This document shows, in pieces, positions 1-8,083 of a DNA stretch of 64,000 nt (position 1 is the stretch's first letter; every line of letters begins with the position of its first letter). Where the stretch lies: assembly GCF_003386235.1 (NCBI RefSeq), contig NZ_QRDZ01000017.1, positions 124,001-188,000 on the forward strand. Direction: 5' to 3'. This DNA is from Cohnella phaseoli. Its GTDB lineage: Bacteria; Bacillota; Bacilli; Paenibacillales; Paenibacillaceae. The position numbers were made by a program, and so were the translations under genes. A model generated the notes under the pieces. It had not been told where the DNA came from and did not search any database. It was given only the letters and a program-made list of their open reading frames with translations.

Positions 1-433
1 TAGCTGGTTCCCGTTCATTGTCATTTCAAGCGATGTGTGGAAGGAATTCGGTTTTGGCACCATCATTTATTTGGCAGCATTGACAGGCATAAATCCAACG
101 CTTTATGAGGCCGCTCGTATCGATGGAGCGACTCGTTTCCAGCAACTTCGCTATGTTACGCTCCCAGGCGTTGTGACGACAGTCGTGCTGCTTGCAACTC
201 TAAGCCTCGGCAATGTGCTTAATGCCGGATTCGATCAAATCTTTAATCTATATAATCCGTTGGTTTATTCGTCAGGGGATATTATCGACACTTATGTTTA
301 TCGGATCGGGCTTGTGAATACCCAGTTCGGCTTTGCCACTGCTGTCGGCCTCATGAAATCCGCAATCAGCTTTATCTTGATTGTTGTCTCCTACCGGCTG
401 GCTTACAAACTGACGAATTATCGGATTTTTTAA
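1..433 (+). CDS. Sugar ABC transporter permease, LplB-type (5' truncated)
   Basis: The reading frame is already open at the window edge (frame of position 2), so this is the C-terminal part of a longer protein. It carries the EAA loop typical of binding-protein-dependent permeases (EAARIDGATRFQ around 83-127), followed by hydrophobic segments and a short basic tail. The pattern GFDQIFNLYNP is typical of the CUT1 LplB/YtcO-type subunit, which forms the membrane channel together with the permease at 452-1333. The importer probably takes up an oligosaccharide; its binding protein and the rest of this gene lie left of the window. The internal ATG at 35 is not the true start. Confidence 0.9.
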   Translation, partial: SWFPFIVISSDVWKEFGFGTIIYLAALTGINPTLYEAARIDGATRFQQLRYVTLPGVVTTVVLLATLSLGNVLNAGFDQIFNLYNPLVYSSGDIIDTYVYRIGLVNTQFGFATAVGLMKSAISFILIVVSYRLAYKLTNYRIF

Positions 434-451
434 TAGAGGCGGGTATGTACA

Positions 452-1333
452 ATGAATCAAGGGCAAAAAAAGCTGGAAGGGCTCGATTATGTACTGTTGA
501 CGTTGGTCATTGCTGCGGCCATCATCTGTTTCCTTCCCATTTGGTATACGGTGGCGGTTTCGCTTAGCGATAAATCCGCGGTGGCAGCAGGTCAAGTGAA
601 TTTTGTGCCAGTCGGATTTACATGGATCTCCTATATGACGTTGCTAAGCGAGTCGGCTTTTTTTCAAGCGTTTGGCATTTCCATTCAGCGGGTGCTGTTA
701 GGCGGGCTAATCAACTTTGTGCTTACCATTCTCGTTGCTTATCCGCTGTCGCAGCGCGATGAGGATTTTCCCGGTCGGCGCATTTATGTCTGGATACTGA
801 TTTTTTCGATGCTATTTAACGGAGGTTTGATCCCCACTTTCCTGACAGTGAAGGCCCTTGGCCTGATGAATTCAATTTGGGCGCTTGTGCTGCCCATGGC
901 CGTGCCTGTCTTTAATGTGATTTTGCTGACAAACTTCTTCAGAAGCATTCCGCGAGAACTTCGGGAAGCGGGAGTGGTCGACGGAGCGAACCAATGGTAC
1001 CTGATGCTGCGTATATATGTGCCTCTTGCTTTGCCGGCGCTCGCTACGATAACGTTATTCAGTATCGTCGGGCACTGGAATGCGTTTTTTGACGGCTTTA
1101 TTTACATGAATCGACCGGAGCACTATCCGTTGCAAACGTATATTCAACAGTTGGTTGTCCAAATCAATATGCAAAATCTGGATGCGGCTACGATTATTGA
1201 ACTGTCCAAAGTGTCGAATAAAACGTTAAACGCCGCCAAAATTATGATTTCCATGATTCCAATTTTGTTGATCTATCCCTTTTTACAGCGCTATTTCATC
1301 CACGGCATCATGATTGGTTCCGTCAAGGAATAG
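452..1333 (+). CDS. Sugar ABC transporter permease, YtcP/LplC-type
   Basis: A 293-residue inner-membrane permease of the CUT1 carbohydrate family. The first membrane segment is near residues 12-36. The EAA cytoplasmic loop is at about 172-190 (EAGVVDGANQWY), and the protein ends in the usual FIHGIMIGSVKE tail. It lies 18 bp after the preceding permease and should pair with it as the second half of the channel; no ATPase gene is nearby, as is normal where one MsmK-type ATPase serves many importers. The close position to the Tat-exported pectate-lyase-like gene suggests uptake of pectin-type or similar plant oligosaccharides, but the substrate is not readable from sequence. Confidence 0.92.
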   Translation: MNQGQKKLEGLDYVLLTLVIAAAIICFLPIWYTVAVSLSDKSAVAAGQVNFVPVGFTWISYMTLLSESAFFQAFGISIQRVLLGGLINFVLTILVAYPLSQRDEDFPGRRIYVWILIFSMLFNGGLIPTFLTVKALGLMNSIWALVLPMAVPVFNVILLTNFFRSIPRELREAGVVDGANQWYLMLRIYVPLALPALATITLFSIVGHWNAFFDGFIYMNRPEHYPLQTYIQQLVVQINMQNLDAATIIELSKVSNKTLNAAKIMISMIPILLIYPFLQRYFIHGIMIGSVKE

Positions 1334-1372
1334 CGCAAGGGACGAAATAATAAATGGAAAAGAGGAATGTAT

Positions 1373-3835
1373 ATGCTGCGTGATCAAGAAGAGAAGCTTC
1401 ATGACGAAAGTCATCAGCCCAAGCAGCCCAAGCTGATGAGCCGCCGCAAGATGCTGACCGCACTGGGGCTTGCTGGCGTATCTCTTGCCTCGACCGGCTT
1501 GTTAGGGCAACTGCCCATGGCAAGTGCGAATGCGCAAGAGACGAACAAGCGCAAGGTGAAGGAACTTATGGAGATGGAGCTGGTTGTCCCGATGACAATT
1601 GCCCAAATCCGGGCGTTGGTAACGGCAGAGGCCGACACGCTCTATTATGTTAAGGATGCCGGGCAGGAAGGCTTTTTCTACTACGATCCGCTGGATAGCA
1701 CTACCCCGGACAATACGGGGATCGTGCTTCAGTCTGCAGGTGGAGCAAGATTTAAGCGTATTTTCCAGGGACGTGTCAGTGTCAAATGGTTTGGGGCAAA
1801 GGGCGATGGCGTTACGGATGATCGGGAAGAGATCGCTGCCGCAGTGAATTCCGGCTACGATGTTGTTTTCCCCCAAGGGACGTATGTTGTCGGTGATACG
1901 ATTGAGCTGCAGCATACGGTCGGCATGTATGGAGAATCGAGGCCGATCGTCAAACGCGTCTTTGACTTGTACAATTCGAATCCGACATTTATGGCGGCTG
2001 CAAGCGGTATTAGCCTTACCGTCGATGGCATGGAATTTGTCGGCTTGAAGGATACAAATCCTGCTTATTTCATTGGTTATACGTTTGACACGAGAAGGAC
2101 GCTGGACCCGTTATTTCAATACTGGTACTTTTACTTGCCCGATTGCGCCAATATCGCCGTGATGAATTGCACTTTCCGGAATATCGTCGGGTGTGCGATT
2201 ACGGCTGTTAACTGCAAGCGTGGGTTTTATACGAACTGCAATTTTGAGGAGATCGTAAGCGAAGGCATAACGAGCTATGAAAGCGATACCGTTTATGTTG
2301 AAGGCTGTATATTTAAAAACATCGGCATTTTGCCGGAGGAGTTTCTTGTGGTCGATTCCGGCTGGTATTCCAGTCCTGGCGTCACGCTGGAACAAGCGAA
2401 CAAGACGGTAGCGGATGCAGTGAGCACTCCTTTTATGGGTAGTATTGCGTGGCATCATTTTAATGGTTCAGGTGTGGTGCTGTCAGGCAGGAGCATTTAT
2501 GTAGGGGGAAGCGATTTCTTGAATTGCAACCGGATCGGCATTGTCGGCGAGGATGCGACAGAGCCGGTCGGCAATGCGGAAATGGTGATCACCGGGAATA
2601 CGGTTGAGCACAATCACGAGCGGCTGCGGGGCTCCAATCCGCCGGCATCGATTTGGGTGGAAAATGCCCGAAGTGCTATTGTGTCTCATAACCGCTGCGT
2701 GTACAAAAAAAGAGCGTCAAATGAGCATTTTATTTGGGGCATTAACCTTGCCCAAACCGGTAATGGCGATTTAACACACATGGAATGTTATGGGAACCAA
2801 CTCATTGCCGATGAGTTCAATAACCGGGTCATGGCGGGCATTATGGATTTGAATTCAAATCATAAGCGAACGGTCATTCGCAGCAATCGCATTTCGGGTA
2901 ATGTTAACGTTGGCATCTTCGTGGCTCCTTATCTGGATCATTGCGGGGACGAGATCGAGATTGAAGGCAATCATTTGAATATTTTTGACCGGGTAGAGGG
3001 GGCGGCTTCCGGCATTTACTTCAATTCGTCATGGAGCGCGGTGCCCAAGCTCTACAACCATATCCGGGTAACCGGCAACTGGATTTACAATCAGCATGAT
3101 TGTTTTGAAGCGCCGGCGCAATGGAATCCGTTCTTTGCCATCTGTTATATGAACGGCCACAAAAATTACGACACCCGTCTTGTAATTCGAGAAAACGAGC
3201 TGAATGGCGGCTCGATATTTCTCGGAAATGAAGGCATGCGCGAATTGATCGTAGCCGGCAATACGAATGTCCGTCTGATCGCGCGGGATTTGTTCCGTGA
3301 GAACGGCAAGCAGAGAGGCGATCATGTGGAAATCTCCAACAATACCGTCAACAAAATTTTGTTGGGCGGGGCGGCCGATTCCGGCGATTCCGGTTACAGA
3401 TATACGGGAAAAATAACCGATAATGTTGTACTCGGCGCAGGCGACGATGTGATGAGCAATCGAATCGTTGGCAGTATCGAATTGCACAGCTCCAAGCAAA
3501 TGCTTGTGGCGGGAAATAAAGTGTATGTAGATAAAACGGGTAACGGAATCGTCATCGGCACCTCCTATGAAGGACAGGAGGATTTGTTTGTCCGGGATAA
3601 TACGATCATTTGCGATAAGGATGACGCGGTAGGCATCCATATTAAAGCGGGAGAAAATAACAAAGCCATCTCCCATATTGCGCTCATCCATAATTTGCTT
3701 ACAGCACCTCAGTCAGCATCCCTTAGCGGTACAACCGGAATCAAATGGCTGGAAGCAAGCAGCTATGTGTCTGATCCGATCGTACAAGGAAACTTGTACT
3801 CCAAGCTTGCAAATGAAGAAGTAGGAAGGGTATAA
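1373..3835 (+). CDS. Tat-exported pectate-lyase-like parallel beta-helix protein
   Basis: About 820 residues. I prefer the ATG at 1373 because AGAGG (1361-1365) is 7 nt upstream of it and almost touches the ATG at 1367. The N-terminus has a long polar stretch, then a twin-arginine motif (SRRKML, Arg-24 and Arg-25), a moderately hydrophobic core and an ASANA cleavage region: a Tat signal peptide. From about residue 135 the sequence VKWFGAKGDGVTDD begins a Pectate_lyase_3-type right-handed beta-helix, continuing as repeated short NxI/GNxV strands to the C-terminus. It is probably a secreted polysaccharide lyase or hydrolase, but catalytic residues cannot be assigned with certainty. It follows the permeases by 39 bp and precedes tatA, so all four may be cotranscribed. 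Confidence 0.85.
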   Translation: MLRDQEEKLHDESHQPKQPKLMSRRKMLTALGLAGVSLASTGLLGQLPMASANAQETNKRKVKELMEMELVVPMTIAQIRALVTAEADTLYYVKDAGQEGFFYYDPLDSTTPDNTGIVLQSAGGARFKRIFQGRVSVKWFGAKGDGVTDDREEIAAAVNSGYDVVFPQGTYVVGDTIELQHTVGMYGESRPIVKRVFDLYNSNPTFMAAASGISLTVDGMEFVGLKDTNPAYFIGYTFDTRRTLDPLFQYWYFYLPDCANIAVMNCTFRNIVGCAITAVNCKRGFYTNCNFEEIVSEGITSYESDTVYVEGCIFKNIGILPEEFLVVDSGWYSSPGVTLEQANKTVADAVSTPFMGSIAWHHFNGSGVVLSGRSIYVGGSDFLNCNRIGIVGEDATEPVGNAEMVITGNTVEHNHERLRGSNPPASIWVENARSAIVSHNRCVYKKRASNEHFIWGINLAQTGNGDLTHMECYGNQLIADEFNNRVMAGIMDLNSNHKRTVIRSNRISGNVNVGIFVAPYLDHCGDEIEIEGNHLNIFDRVEGAASGIYFNSSWSAVPKLYNHIRVTGNWIYNQHDCFEAPAQWNPFFAICYMNGHKNYDTRLVIRENELNGGSIFLGNEGMRELIVAGNTNVRLIARDLFRENGKQRGDHVEISNNTVNKILLGGAADSGDSGYRYTGKITDNVVLGAGDDVMSNRIVGSIELHSSKQMLVAGNKVYVDKTGNGIVIGTSYEGQEDLFVRDNTIICDKDDAVGIHIKAGENNKAISHIALIHNLLTAPQSASLSGTTGIKWLEASSYVSDPIVQGNLYSKLANEEVGRV

Positions 3836-3863
3836 ACACAGATGACCGAGAGGGGAATATAAG

Positions 3864-4088
3864 ATGTCGGCAATCGGAGTTCCGGGAATGATATTACTGG
3901 TTATACTTGCGTTATTGTTGTTTGGGCCAAGCAAGCTGCCTGAGTTGGGAAAGGCGGTAGGCAGGACATTAAGCGAATTCAAAAGGGGTACGCGCACCAT
4001 ACTGGATGATGATTCCAGCGTAGCGCTGGCTGAAGGGAAAGCGGAAGAGAAGGCTAATCTGTCGGCCACCCATTCGAAAAACGGCTAG
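3864..4088 (+). CDS. tatA: Twin-arginine translocase subunit TatA
   Basis: A 74-residue TatA/TatE protein. It has an N-terminal membrane helix (residues 4-20), the FGPSKLPELGKAVG hinge and amphipathic helix, and a short acidic/polar tail. TatA protomers assemble the folded-protein channel with TatC. No tatC is present in the window, so this copy must work with a TatC encoded elsewhere. The gene starts 28 bp after the Tat-signal-bearing beta-helix protein, which strongly suggests that this TatA serves that substrate. A GAGGGG ribosome site lies at about 3850-3855, ahead of the ATG. Confidence 0.95.
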   Translation: MSAIGVPGMILLVILALLLFGPSKLPELGKAVGRTLSEFKRGTRTILDDDSSVALAEGKAEEKANLSATHSKNG

Positions 4089-4099
4089 TCTTGAAATGC

Positions 4100-4136
4100 C
4101 GAGGAGCAAGCAGACAGCAAAGCTGCTTGCTCCTCG
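4100..4136 (+). terminator. Strong hairpin after tatA
   Basis: A perfect 14-bp stem (4100-4113 with 4123-4136) and a 9-nt loop follow the tatA stop codon. No T-run follows on the plus strand, so it may act as an RNA 3' end stabiliser or a weak terminator between tatA and the convergent gene ending at 4194. Confidence 0.6.
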
Positions 4137-4193
4137 CACAGTGTGAGGTGTTGCCAGCAAAACTGAATAGAATGTTCAAGGAAGTAAAAAGCC

Positions 4194-4670
4194 TTATTTT
4201 TTAACGACAGGAACCCAAAATTCGCCGTAGAAAGTGCCGTCACCGTTATCTTTGCGATAAGTCGCGTTTGGACCGCCGATGTACGCATAATCGGTGATTT
4301 GGGACAAAACTTCGCCAAAGGCCTGGTAAGTCAACTGATCAAACAAAATTTCCTTATCGCCATTTCCCGCAACCACGATGTATTCGCTCTCTGGAAACTC
4401 GATGATGCGCGTTGCGTCAGATACGGATTTACCAGCATCCACAGCGAAATAATTCCACGGCTTTCCTTGATAGACCTCGTTGACCGACCATTCACGATCG
4501 TCTTTTGCGGCGTTTTTAAGCTTGGCGAACCGTCCGTCAGCTTTGAGCCTTCCCCAAAACTCGGCTTTTTCCTTTTGCATAGCCGTCATATCTTGAAAAT
4601 TCGACTGGATAGAGAAACCATATGCTGTTAATGTGAAAGATTTTTTGTATTCGACCGTGTAATCTGCCAT
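4194..4670 (-). CDS. GyrI/AraC effector-binding-domain-like protein (copy 2)
   Basis: A 158-residue single-domain protein. Its fold signature resembles stand-alone effector-binding (GyrI-like, SOUL/BacI) domains: an N-terminal strand with FTLTAYGFSIQSNF, a middle Y-V-V-AGNGDKE segment and a C-terminal TFYGEFWVPV strand. It is clearly a paralogue of the next gene (5192-4713): both share the same ending (ITDYxYxGxxNxTxxK...GxFYGExW) and the pattern of a DREWSVNEV-like strand. A GGAG site lies just upstream. Both copies run away from the WYL-type regulator at 5294, so they are its likely targets. Ligand unknown. Confidence 0.6.
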   Translation of the reverse strand: MADYTVEYKKSFTLTAYGFSIQSNFQDMTAMQKEKAEFWGRLKADGRFAKLKNAAKDDREWSVNEVYQGKPWNYFAVDAGKSVSDATRIIEFPESEYIVVAGNGDKEILFDQLTYQAFGEVLSQITDYAYIGGPNATYRKDNGDGTFYGEFWVPVVKK

Positions 4671-4712
4671 AGGAGTACTCCTTTCATCGAGCTCTGTAAA
4701 ATACGACAGAGC

Positions 4713-5192
4713 TTAGCTTTCGATTTTTTTAACGCGAAGCCACATTTCGCCATAGAATTCACCGTTCTCGGCGGGTTTGACGAATGTTGAGTTGCCGGGT
4801 CCAACGTATTTGTAGTCTGTGATTTCTTGCAACATGCCGCTGAAAACTTTGCCTGTGATTTCGTCGGCAAGGCGATCCTTGTCAGCGCCTGTGCCTGGTA
4901 CGACAAGGTAGTCGCCAGCGAGAAAGTCGATGACGACCGCGGCTTCCACGTCAAACTCGCCCATCACGCCGAAACCTCGCCAAGCCTTGCCATCAAGCAC
5001 GTAATTGATTTGATATTCTTGCCCGTCAGCCAGCGCGAGAAGTTCAGCTAGCTTGCCGTTTTCAACGATTTCGGCTTTTTTTGCCGCGGTTTTTGCCGCA
5101 TTGCCTGCCCAGTCGTTAAAGTCATCGAATGGAACACCGAAAGCCGTCATTTTGTAGTTTTCCGAAATGGTTTTGATGGAGTACTTAGACAT
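4713..5192 (-). CDS. GyrI/AraC effector-binding-domain-like protein (copy 1)
   Basis: A 159-residue paralogue of the neighbouring downstream protein, with the same core: KMTAFGVPF at residues 15-23, QINYVLDGKAWRGFGV in the middle and GEFYGEMWLRVKK at the end. Stand-alone domains of this family bind small hydrophobic or cationic molecules and often sit beside a YafY/DeoR-type regulator. AAAGGAG lies just upstream of the ATG. It starts about 100 bp from the divergent regulator and shares the inverted-repeat operator at 5247-5285, so it is probably repressed or activated by that regulator. The tandem copy suggests a duplication with divergence. Confidence 0.62.
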   Translation of the reverse strand: MSKYSIKTISENYKMTAFGVPFDDFNDWAGNAAKTAAKKAEIVENGKLAELLALADGQEYQINYVLDGKAWRGFGVMGEFDVEAAVVIDFLAGDYLVVPGTGADKDRLADEITGKVFSGMLQEITDYKYVGPGNSTFVKPAENGEFYGEMWLRVKKIES

Positions 5193-5246
5193 TTTGTTCT
5201 CTCCTTTGAGGATTTAGTCTTTACAAGTTTGATTCTATTTGCCGAA

Positions 5247-5285
5247 TGTATCAAAAGTTGATACTATTTCTTCACTTTTGATACA
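5247..5285. promoter_or_regulatory. Divergent promoter with perfect 12-bp inverted repeat
   Basis: TGTATCAAAAGT (5247-5258) and ACTTTTGATACA (5274-5285) form a perfect inverted repeat with a 15-nt spacer between two divergent genes. On the plus strand TTGATA (5258-5263) and TACAAT (5282-5287), separated by 18 nt, form a good -35/-10 pair whose start point would fall at about 5294, the first base of the regulator ATG. Both arms overlap the promoter boxes, as expected for an autoregulated operator. Confidence 0.7.
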
Positions 5286-5293
5286 ATAAAATC

Positions 5294-6262
5294 ATGAAGA
5301 AAACAGAACGAGTGAACCTCATTATGCGCTACATCAATAACCGCGCACATTTTACGATTGCGGAGATTCAACGGGAGTTTAAGATATCCCGCGCGACGGC
5401 GATCCGCGACATTAACGAGATTCAGGCTATGGGTTTTCCGCTGACGACAGAGCTTGGGCGGGGTGGAGGCTACCATGTCCTGCAAAATCATTATCTGCCC
5501 GCCGCCCGATTCACGCCCGATGAGCTGAAGGCGATATTTATCAGCTTTATCGCCTCGAAAAATTCGCAGTTGCCTTATTTGCAAAATCGACGCTCCATCA
5601 CCGAAAAGCTTATCGGCATTGCTTCGCAAACCCAGCAAGACGAGCTGATCGAGCTGAATCATATTTTACTTTTCGAGAATACTAATCCCGCCAATCCGAA
5701 CCTTCTGGAGCTCGATGATGCGGCGCCTCCAGAGTTGAACCAGTTGATTTCGCTTGCGGTACGGGATAAACATTTACGCGTGACTTTTGAGCAGAGTCCT
5801 GGTTGGCCGCAGTTGTTGGACGTGTATCTGCTGTATATTTTCAACTCTAACGCTCAGTGGCTTGTAGAGGTTTATGATTTCGACATGGATGAGTTTCGTT
5901 ATTTGCCTGTTGCGATGCTGCGGGATTCGGCTTTTTCCGAGCAGGAGATGAAGTGTTCGGAGCAAGAGATCTTAAGCAAAAAAAGGCATCGTGCACGAGA
6001 GGCCAATCTTGTTGTGAAGCTTGATGCGACTGGAATTCTACGCTTTAAGCGCATGCACCCTCCAGGAATTACTTTGTCCTTTACCGGGATGTTTCAGTCG
6101 AGCGGGATATTCAGTGTTCAACTGGATGTGACCGATGTTGAGATGCTCGCGTATTATGCGGATTGGCTTCTGTTTTTGGGAAAAGGGGTCGTGTTTGACC
6201 GGATCCCCAATGAGCTGCGTAGGATATTGGAAGAGCGTTTAGTTCATTTAAGATTTACTTAA
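5294..6262 (+). CDS. HTH/WYL-domain transcriptional regulator (YafY/DeoR-like)
   Basis: A 322-residue regulator. Residues 1-60 form a winged helix of the HTH_11 type (FTIAEIQREFKISRATAIRDINEIQAMG), followed by the ELGRGGGYHV turn common to YafY proteins. A WYL-like ligand-sensing region follows from about residue 150 (LRVTFEQS...VYLLYIFNSNAQWLVEVYDFD...FRYLPVAML), then a C-terminal extension. It is transcribed away from two effector-binding-domain genes and probably controls them and itself through the inverted repeat at 5247-5285. No Shine-Dalgarno site precedes the ATG and the predicted transcription start coincides with it, so the mRNA may be leaderless; a downstream ATG at 5324 is the alternative start. 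Confidence 0.85.
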   Translation: MKKTERVNLIMRYINNRAHFTIAEIQREFKISRATAIRDINEIQAMGFPLTTELGRGGGYHVLQNHYLPAARFTPDELKAIFISFIASKNSQLPYLQNRRSITEKLIGIASQTQQDELIELNHILLFENTNPANPNLLELDDAAPPELNQLISLAVRDKHLRVTFEQSPGWPQLLDVYLLYIFNSNAQWLVEVYDFDMDEFRYLPVAMLRDSAFSEQEMKCSEQEILSKKRHRAREANLVVKLDATGILRFKRMHPPGITLSFTGMFQSSGIFSVQLDVTDVEMLAYYADWLLFLGKGVVFDRIPNELRRILEERLVHLRFT

Positions 6263-6264
6263 GC

Positions 6265-6296
6265 TGTAAGTTGACAATAACATTGTCTCATAACAA
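6265..6296 (+). repeat. 32-bp dispersed repeat, copy 1
   Basis: The 32 bases beginning TGTAAGTTGACAATAAC and ending CTCATAACAA match 62681-62712 at 29 of 32 positions. Both copies sit directly in front of a terminator hairpin in an intergenic region. Confidence 0.6.
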
Positions 6297-6320
6297 GTCG
6301 CTTAAATGGCGGCTTTTTTT
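6296..6320 (+). terminator. Rho-independent terminator after the WYL regulator
   Basis: AGTCGC (6296-6301) pairs with GCGGCT (6309-6314, one T-G wobble) and runs into seven T residues (6314-6320). It ends transcription of the regulator at 5294-6262. Confidence 0.7.
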
Positions 6321-6489
6321 GTTTTGGGGAAAAAGAACATTGTCCCATTTCCGACGGATGATCAACAGAAGAGGGAGGGGGATAAGACTAAGGGACAGTT
6401 CAACGCAACTTTCCATTATATGGTGTAGTATAAGAAGTGACGGCGAACGGCTGTTGGATGAGAAGTACGAAACTTTAGGGGGGAACAAT

Positions 6490-7101
6490 ATGAGGATAAA
6501 TTCTAAAGGCATCAGAATATTGCTTGGTATGTTTTTTTTCGTTTGTTTAGTGGCGGGTGCAGTGGCGTCTCAAAACACATTTACTCAAAGCGCAAATAAT
6601 CAGAATTCCACAAATCCTCATTATTATCCCAAAAATATAAACGGACAGACATACGGTTCTGGTGAAAATGCCAATCACGTTGATGTGCTACCTGACTTAA
6701 TCCATGTAGGAAGTGTTAATGGTATTGCAGGATATGTGATGAATAAAGATTATCTCAGTGAATTTAGTCGTGAGGTTCCCCTGTATGATGTTGATGGGAA
6801 AACCATTATAGGTTCTTATCCTATTGGTGCTAAAAAGATGAAGTATCCTCAAAATAAAAACGGACAGACATACGGTTCTTCCGCAGATGCTTCTTCTCCA
6901 GAGATGGAACCTGAATTAATCAATGCTATAGGTGTGGATGGCACACAAGGATATGTACTGAAAAAAGACATAGACGGTGTGCAACCAAAATCACCTGAGG
7001 AAGCCATAGCAATACAGAACAGTAGATCACCAGGCGGTCGTGATATTCCGCTGTATGACGTTGATGGGGAAACCGTAATTGGTGTATTTCATATTGGATG
7101 A
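6490..7101 (+). CDS. Exported protein with two copies of an NGQTYGS domain
   Basis: I start at ATG 6490, preceded by a purine-rich AGGGGGGAA stretch; the frame is open further upstream but without a credible start. The 203-residue product has an N-terminal signal anchor (KGIRILLGMFFFVCLVAGAVA) and then an internally duplicated unit. NGQTYGS followed by a P-x-LI-x-x-GV-x-G-x-x-GYV segment and PLYDVDGKT/ETxIG occurs twice (about residues 50-120 and 126-200). Such units occur in Bacillales surface or BlaR1-linked proteins, but I know no assigned function. It is AT-richer than the sugar loci on either side. Confidence 0.7.
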   Translation: MRINSKGIRILLGMFFFVCLVAGAVASQNTFTQSANNQNSTNPHYYPKNINGQTYGSGENANHVDVLPDLIHVGSVNGIAGYVMNKDYLSEFSREVPLYDVDGKTIIGSYPIGAKKMKYPQNKNGQTYGSSADASSPEMEPELINAIGVDGTQGYVLKKDIDGVQPKSPEEAIAIQNSRSPGGRDIPLYDVDGETVIGVFHIG

Positions 7102-7248
7102 AAGTAAGTCAAGTGCTTATTAGAAAAAGAATTGAAGGCTTGAAACAAATTCTTGAAGAGGGATACCGTAGAAAAACTCGGTGATATCAACAATTAGAGC
7201 AAACTAAACCATTGGAGTATTGAATTAGAGTAAGGAGCGGATTTCCTC
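7102..7248. other. Short intergenic stretch
   Basis: No gene is visible. A 25-codon open fragment (to the stop at about 7172) reads like the middle of a charged helical protein (RKRIEGLKQILEEGYRRKTR) but has no clear start; a TAAGGAG ribosome site for the next gene lies at 7231-7237. Confidence 0.4.
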
Positions 7249-8067
7249 TTGAGCGGATATGATTGGGATAACTGTCCCTTAGAAATAAAGATGCAGATAA
7301 CAAATATAAAGGATTTTTTAAATCACAATTTGGGTGAAAACTTGATTGGAATTTACCTTCACGGCTCACTGTGCTTAGGCAGCTTTCAGCCTTCACACAG
7401 TGATTTAGATCTTATTGTCGTCACTAACAACACATTAAATGCTTCTCAGCGATTTTTTTTAATGAATGGGTTCTTAGCTTTACATAAAAAGCCATCACCA
7501 ATCGAGTTAAGTATTTTGTGCTATTCAGACTTTAATCCTTGGAGACACCCTACCCCTTATGAATTTCACTTTAGTGAATACTGGCGGCCCAAATTCGAGG
7601 TGTTAGCCAGCGAGAATGATTTGTCATTCTGGGATTTTAAAGAGGTATGTACGGACGCTGATATAGCATGTCATGTAACTTTGATTAACCAAAGTGGCAT
7701 TTGTATCTATGGTAGAGTCAGAAGTGAAATATTTCCTTTAGTGCCTGAACAAGATTTTTGGGACTCCATTTCTGGGGGGATAGATTATTTTAGCAAATTA
7801 GATGGGGAGCTTCTTGCTTCTGAAATTCTTTCACTTCTTAGAATTTGGTCCTATAAAGAAAACAAAGCAATTTATTCAAAGGCACAAGCTGGAGAGTGGG
7901 CAATGGAATTAGTCCCCCTTGAGTACCATTACATCATTCAAAATGCTGTTGACGCATATAACGGCAAGGTCAAGATAAGAGAGTTTAAAACATCTGATTT
8001 AAGTAGTTTAAGGCACTATGTTATGAATCAAATCAAGGAACCATCATCTAGCTGGCACCAATCGTAA
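7249..8067 (+). CDS. Aminoglycoside nucleotidyltransferase-like protein (ANT/DUF4111)
   Basis: A 272-residue protein with a TTG start 11 nt after TAAGGAG. The N-terminal Pol-beta-type nucleotidyltransferase core is clear: LHGSLCLGSFQPSHSDLDL (residues about 37-55) gives the GS and DxD metal-binding motif. The C-terminal part (LRIWSYKENKAIYSKAQAGEWA) matches the helical DUF4111 region of streptomycin/spectinomycin adenylyltransferases. The family transfers AMP from ATP to a hydroxyl of aminocyclitol antibiotics. Whether this divergent copy gives resistance cannot be told from sequence. It stands alone, with no integron or transposon next to it. Confidence 0.75.
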   Translation: MSGYDWDNCPLEIKMQITNIKDFLNHNLGENLIGIYLHGSLCLGSFQPSHSDLDLIVVTNNTLNASQRFFLMNGFLALHKKPSPIELSILCYSDFNPWRHPTPYEFHFSEYWRPKFEVLASENDLSFWDFKEVCTDADIACHVTLINQSGICIYGRVRSEIFPLVPEQDFWDSISGGIDYFSKLDGELLASEILSLLRIWSYKENKAIYSKAQAGEWAMELVPLEYHYIIQNAVDAYNGKVKIREFKTSDLSSLRHYVMNQIKEPSSSWHQS

Positions 8068-8083
8068 TGGAGGAGGACTTACA

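Noticed and set aside
7249..8067. Nucleotidyltransferase-like gene considered as a toxin of a MNT/HEPN pair
   Set aside because: The protein is 272 residues with the ANT C-terminal helical region, and no HEPN partner lies nearby.
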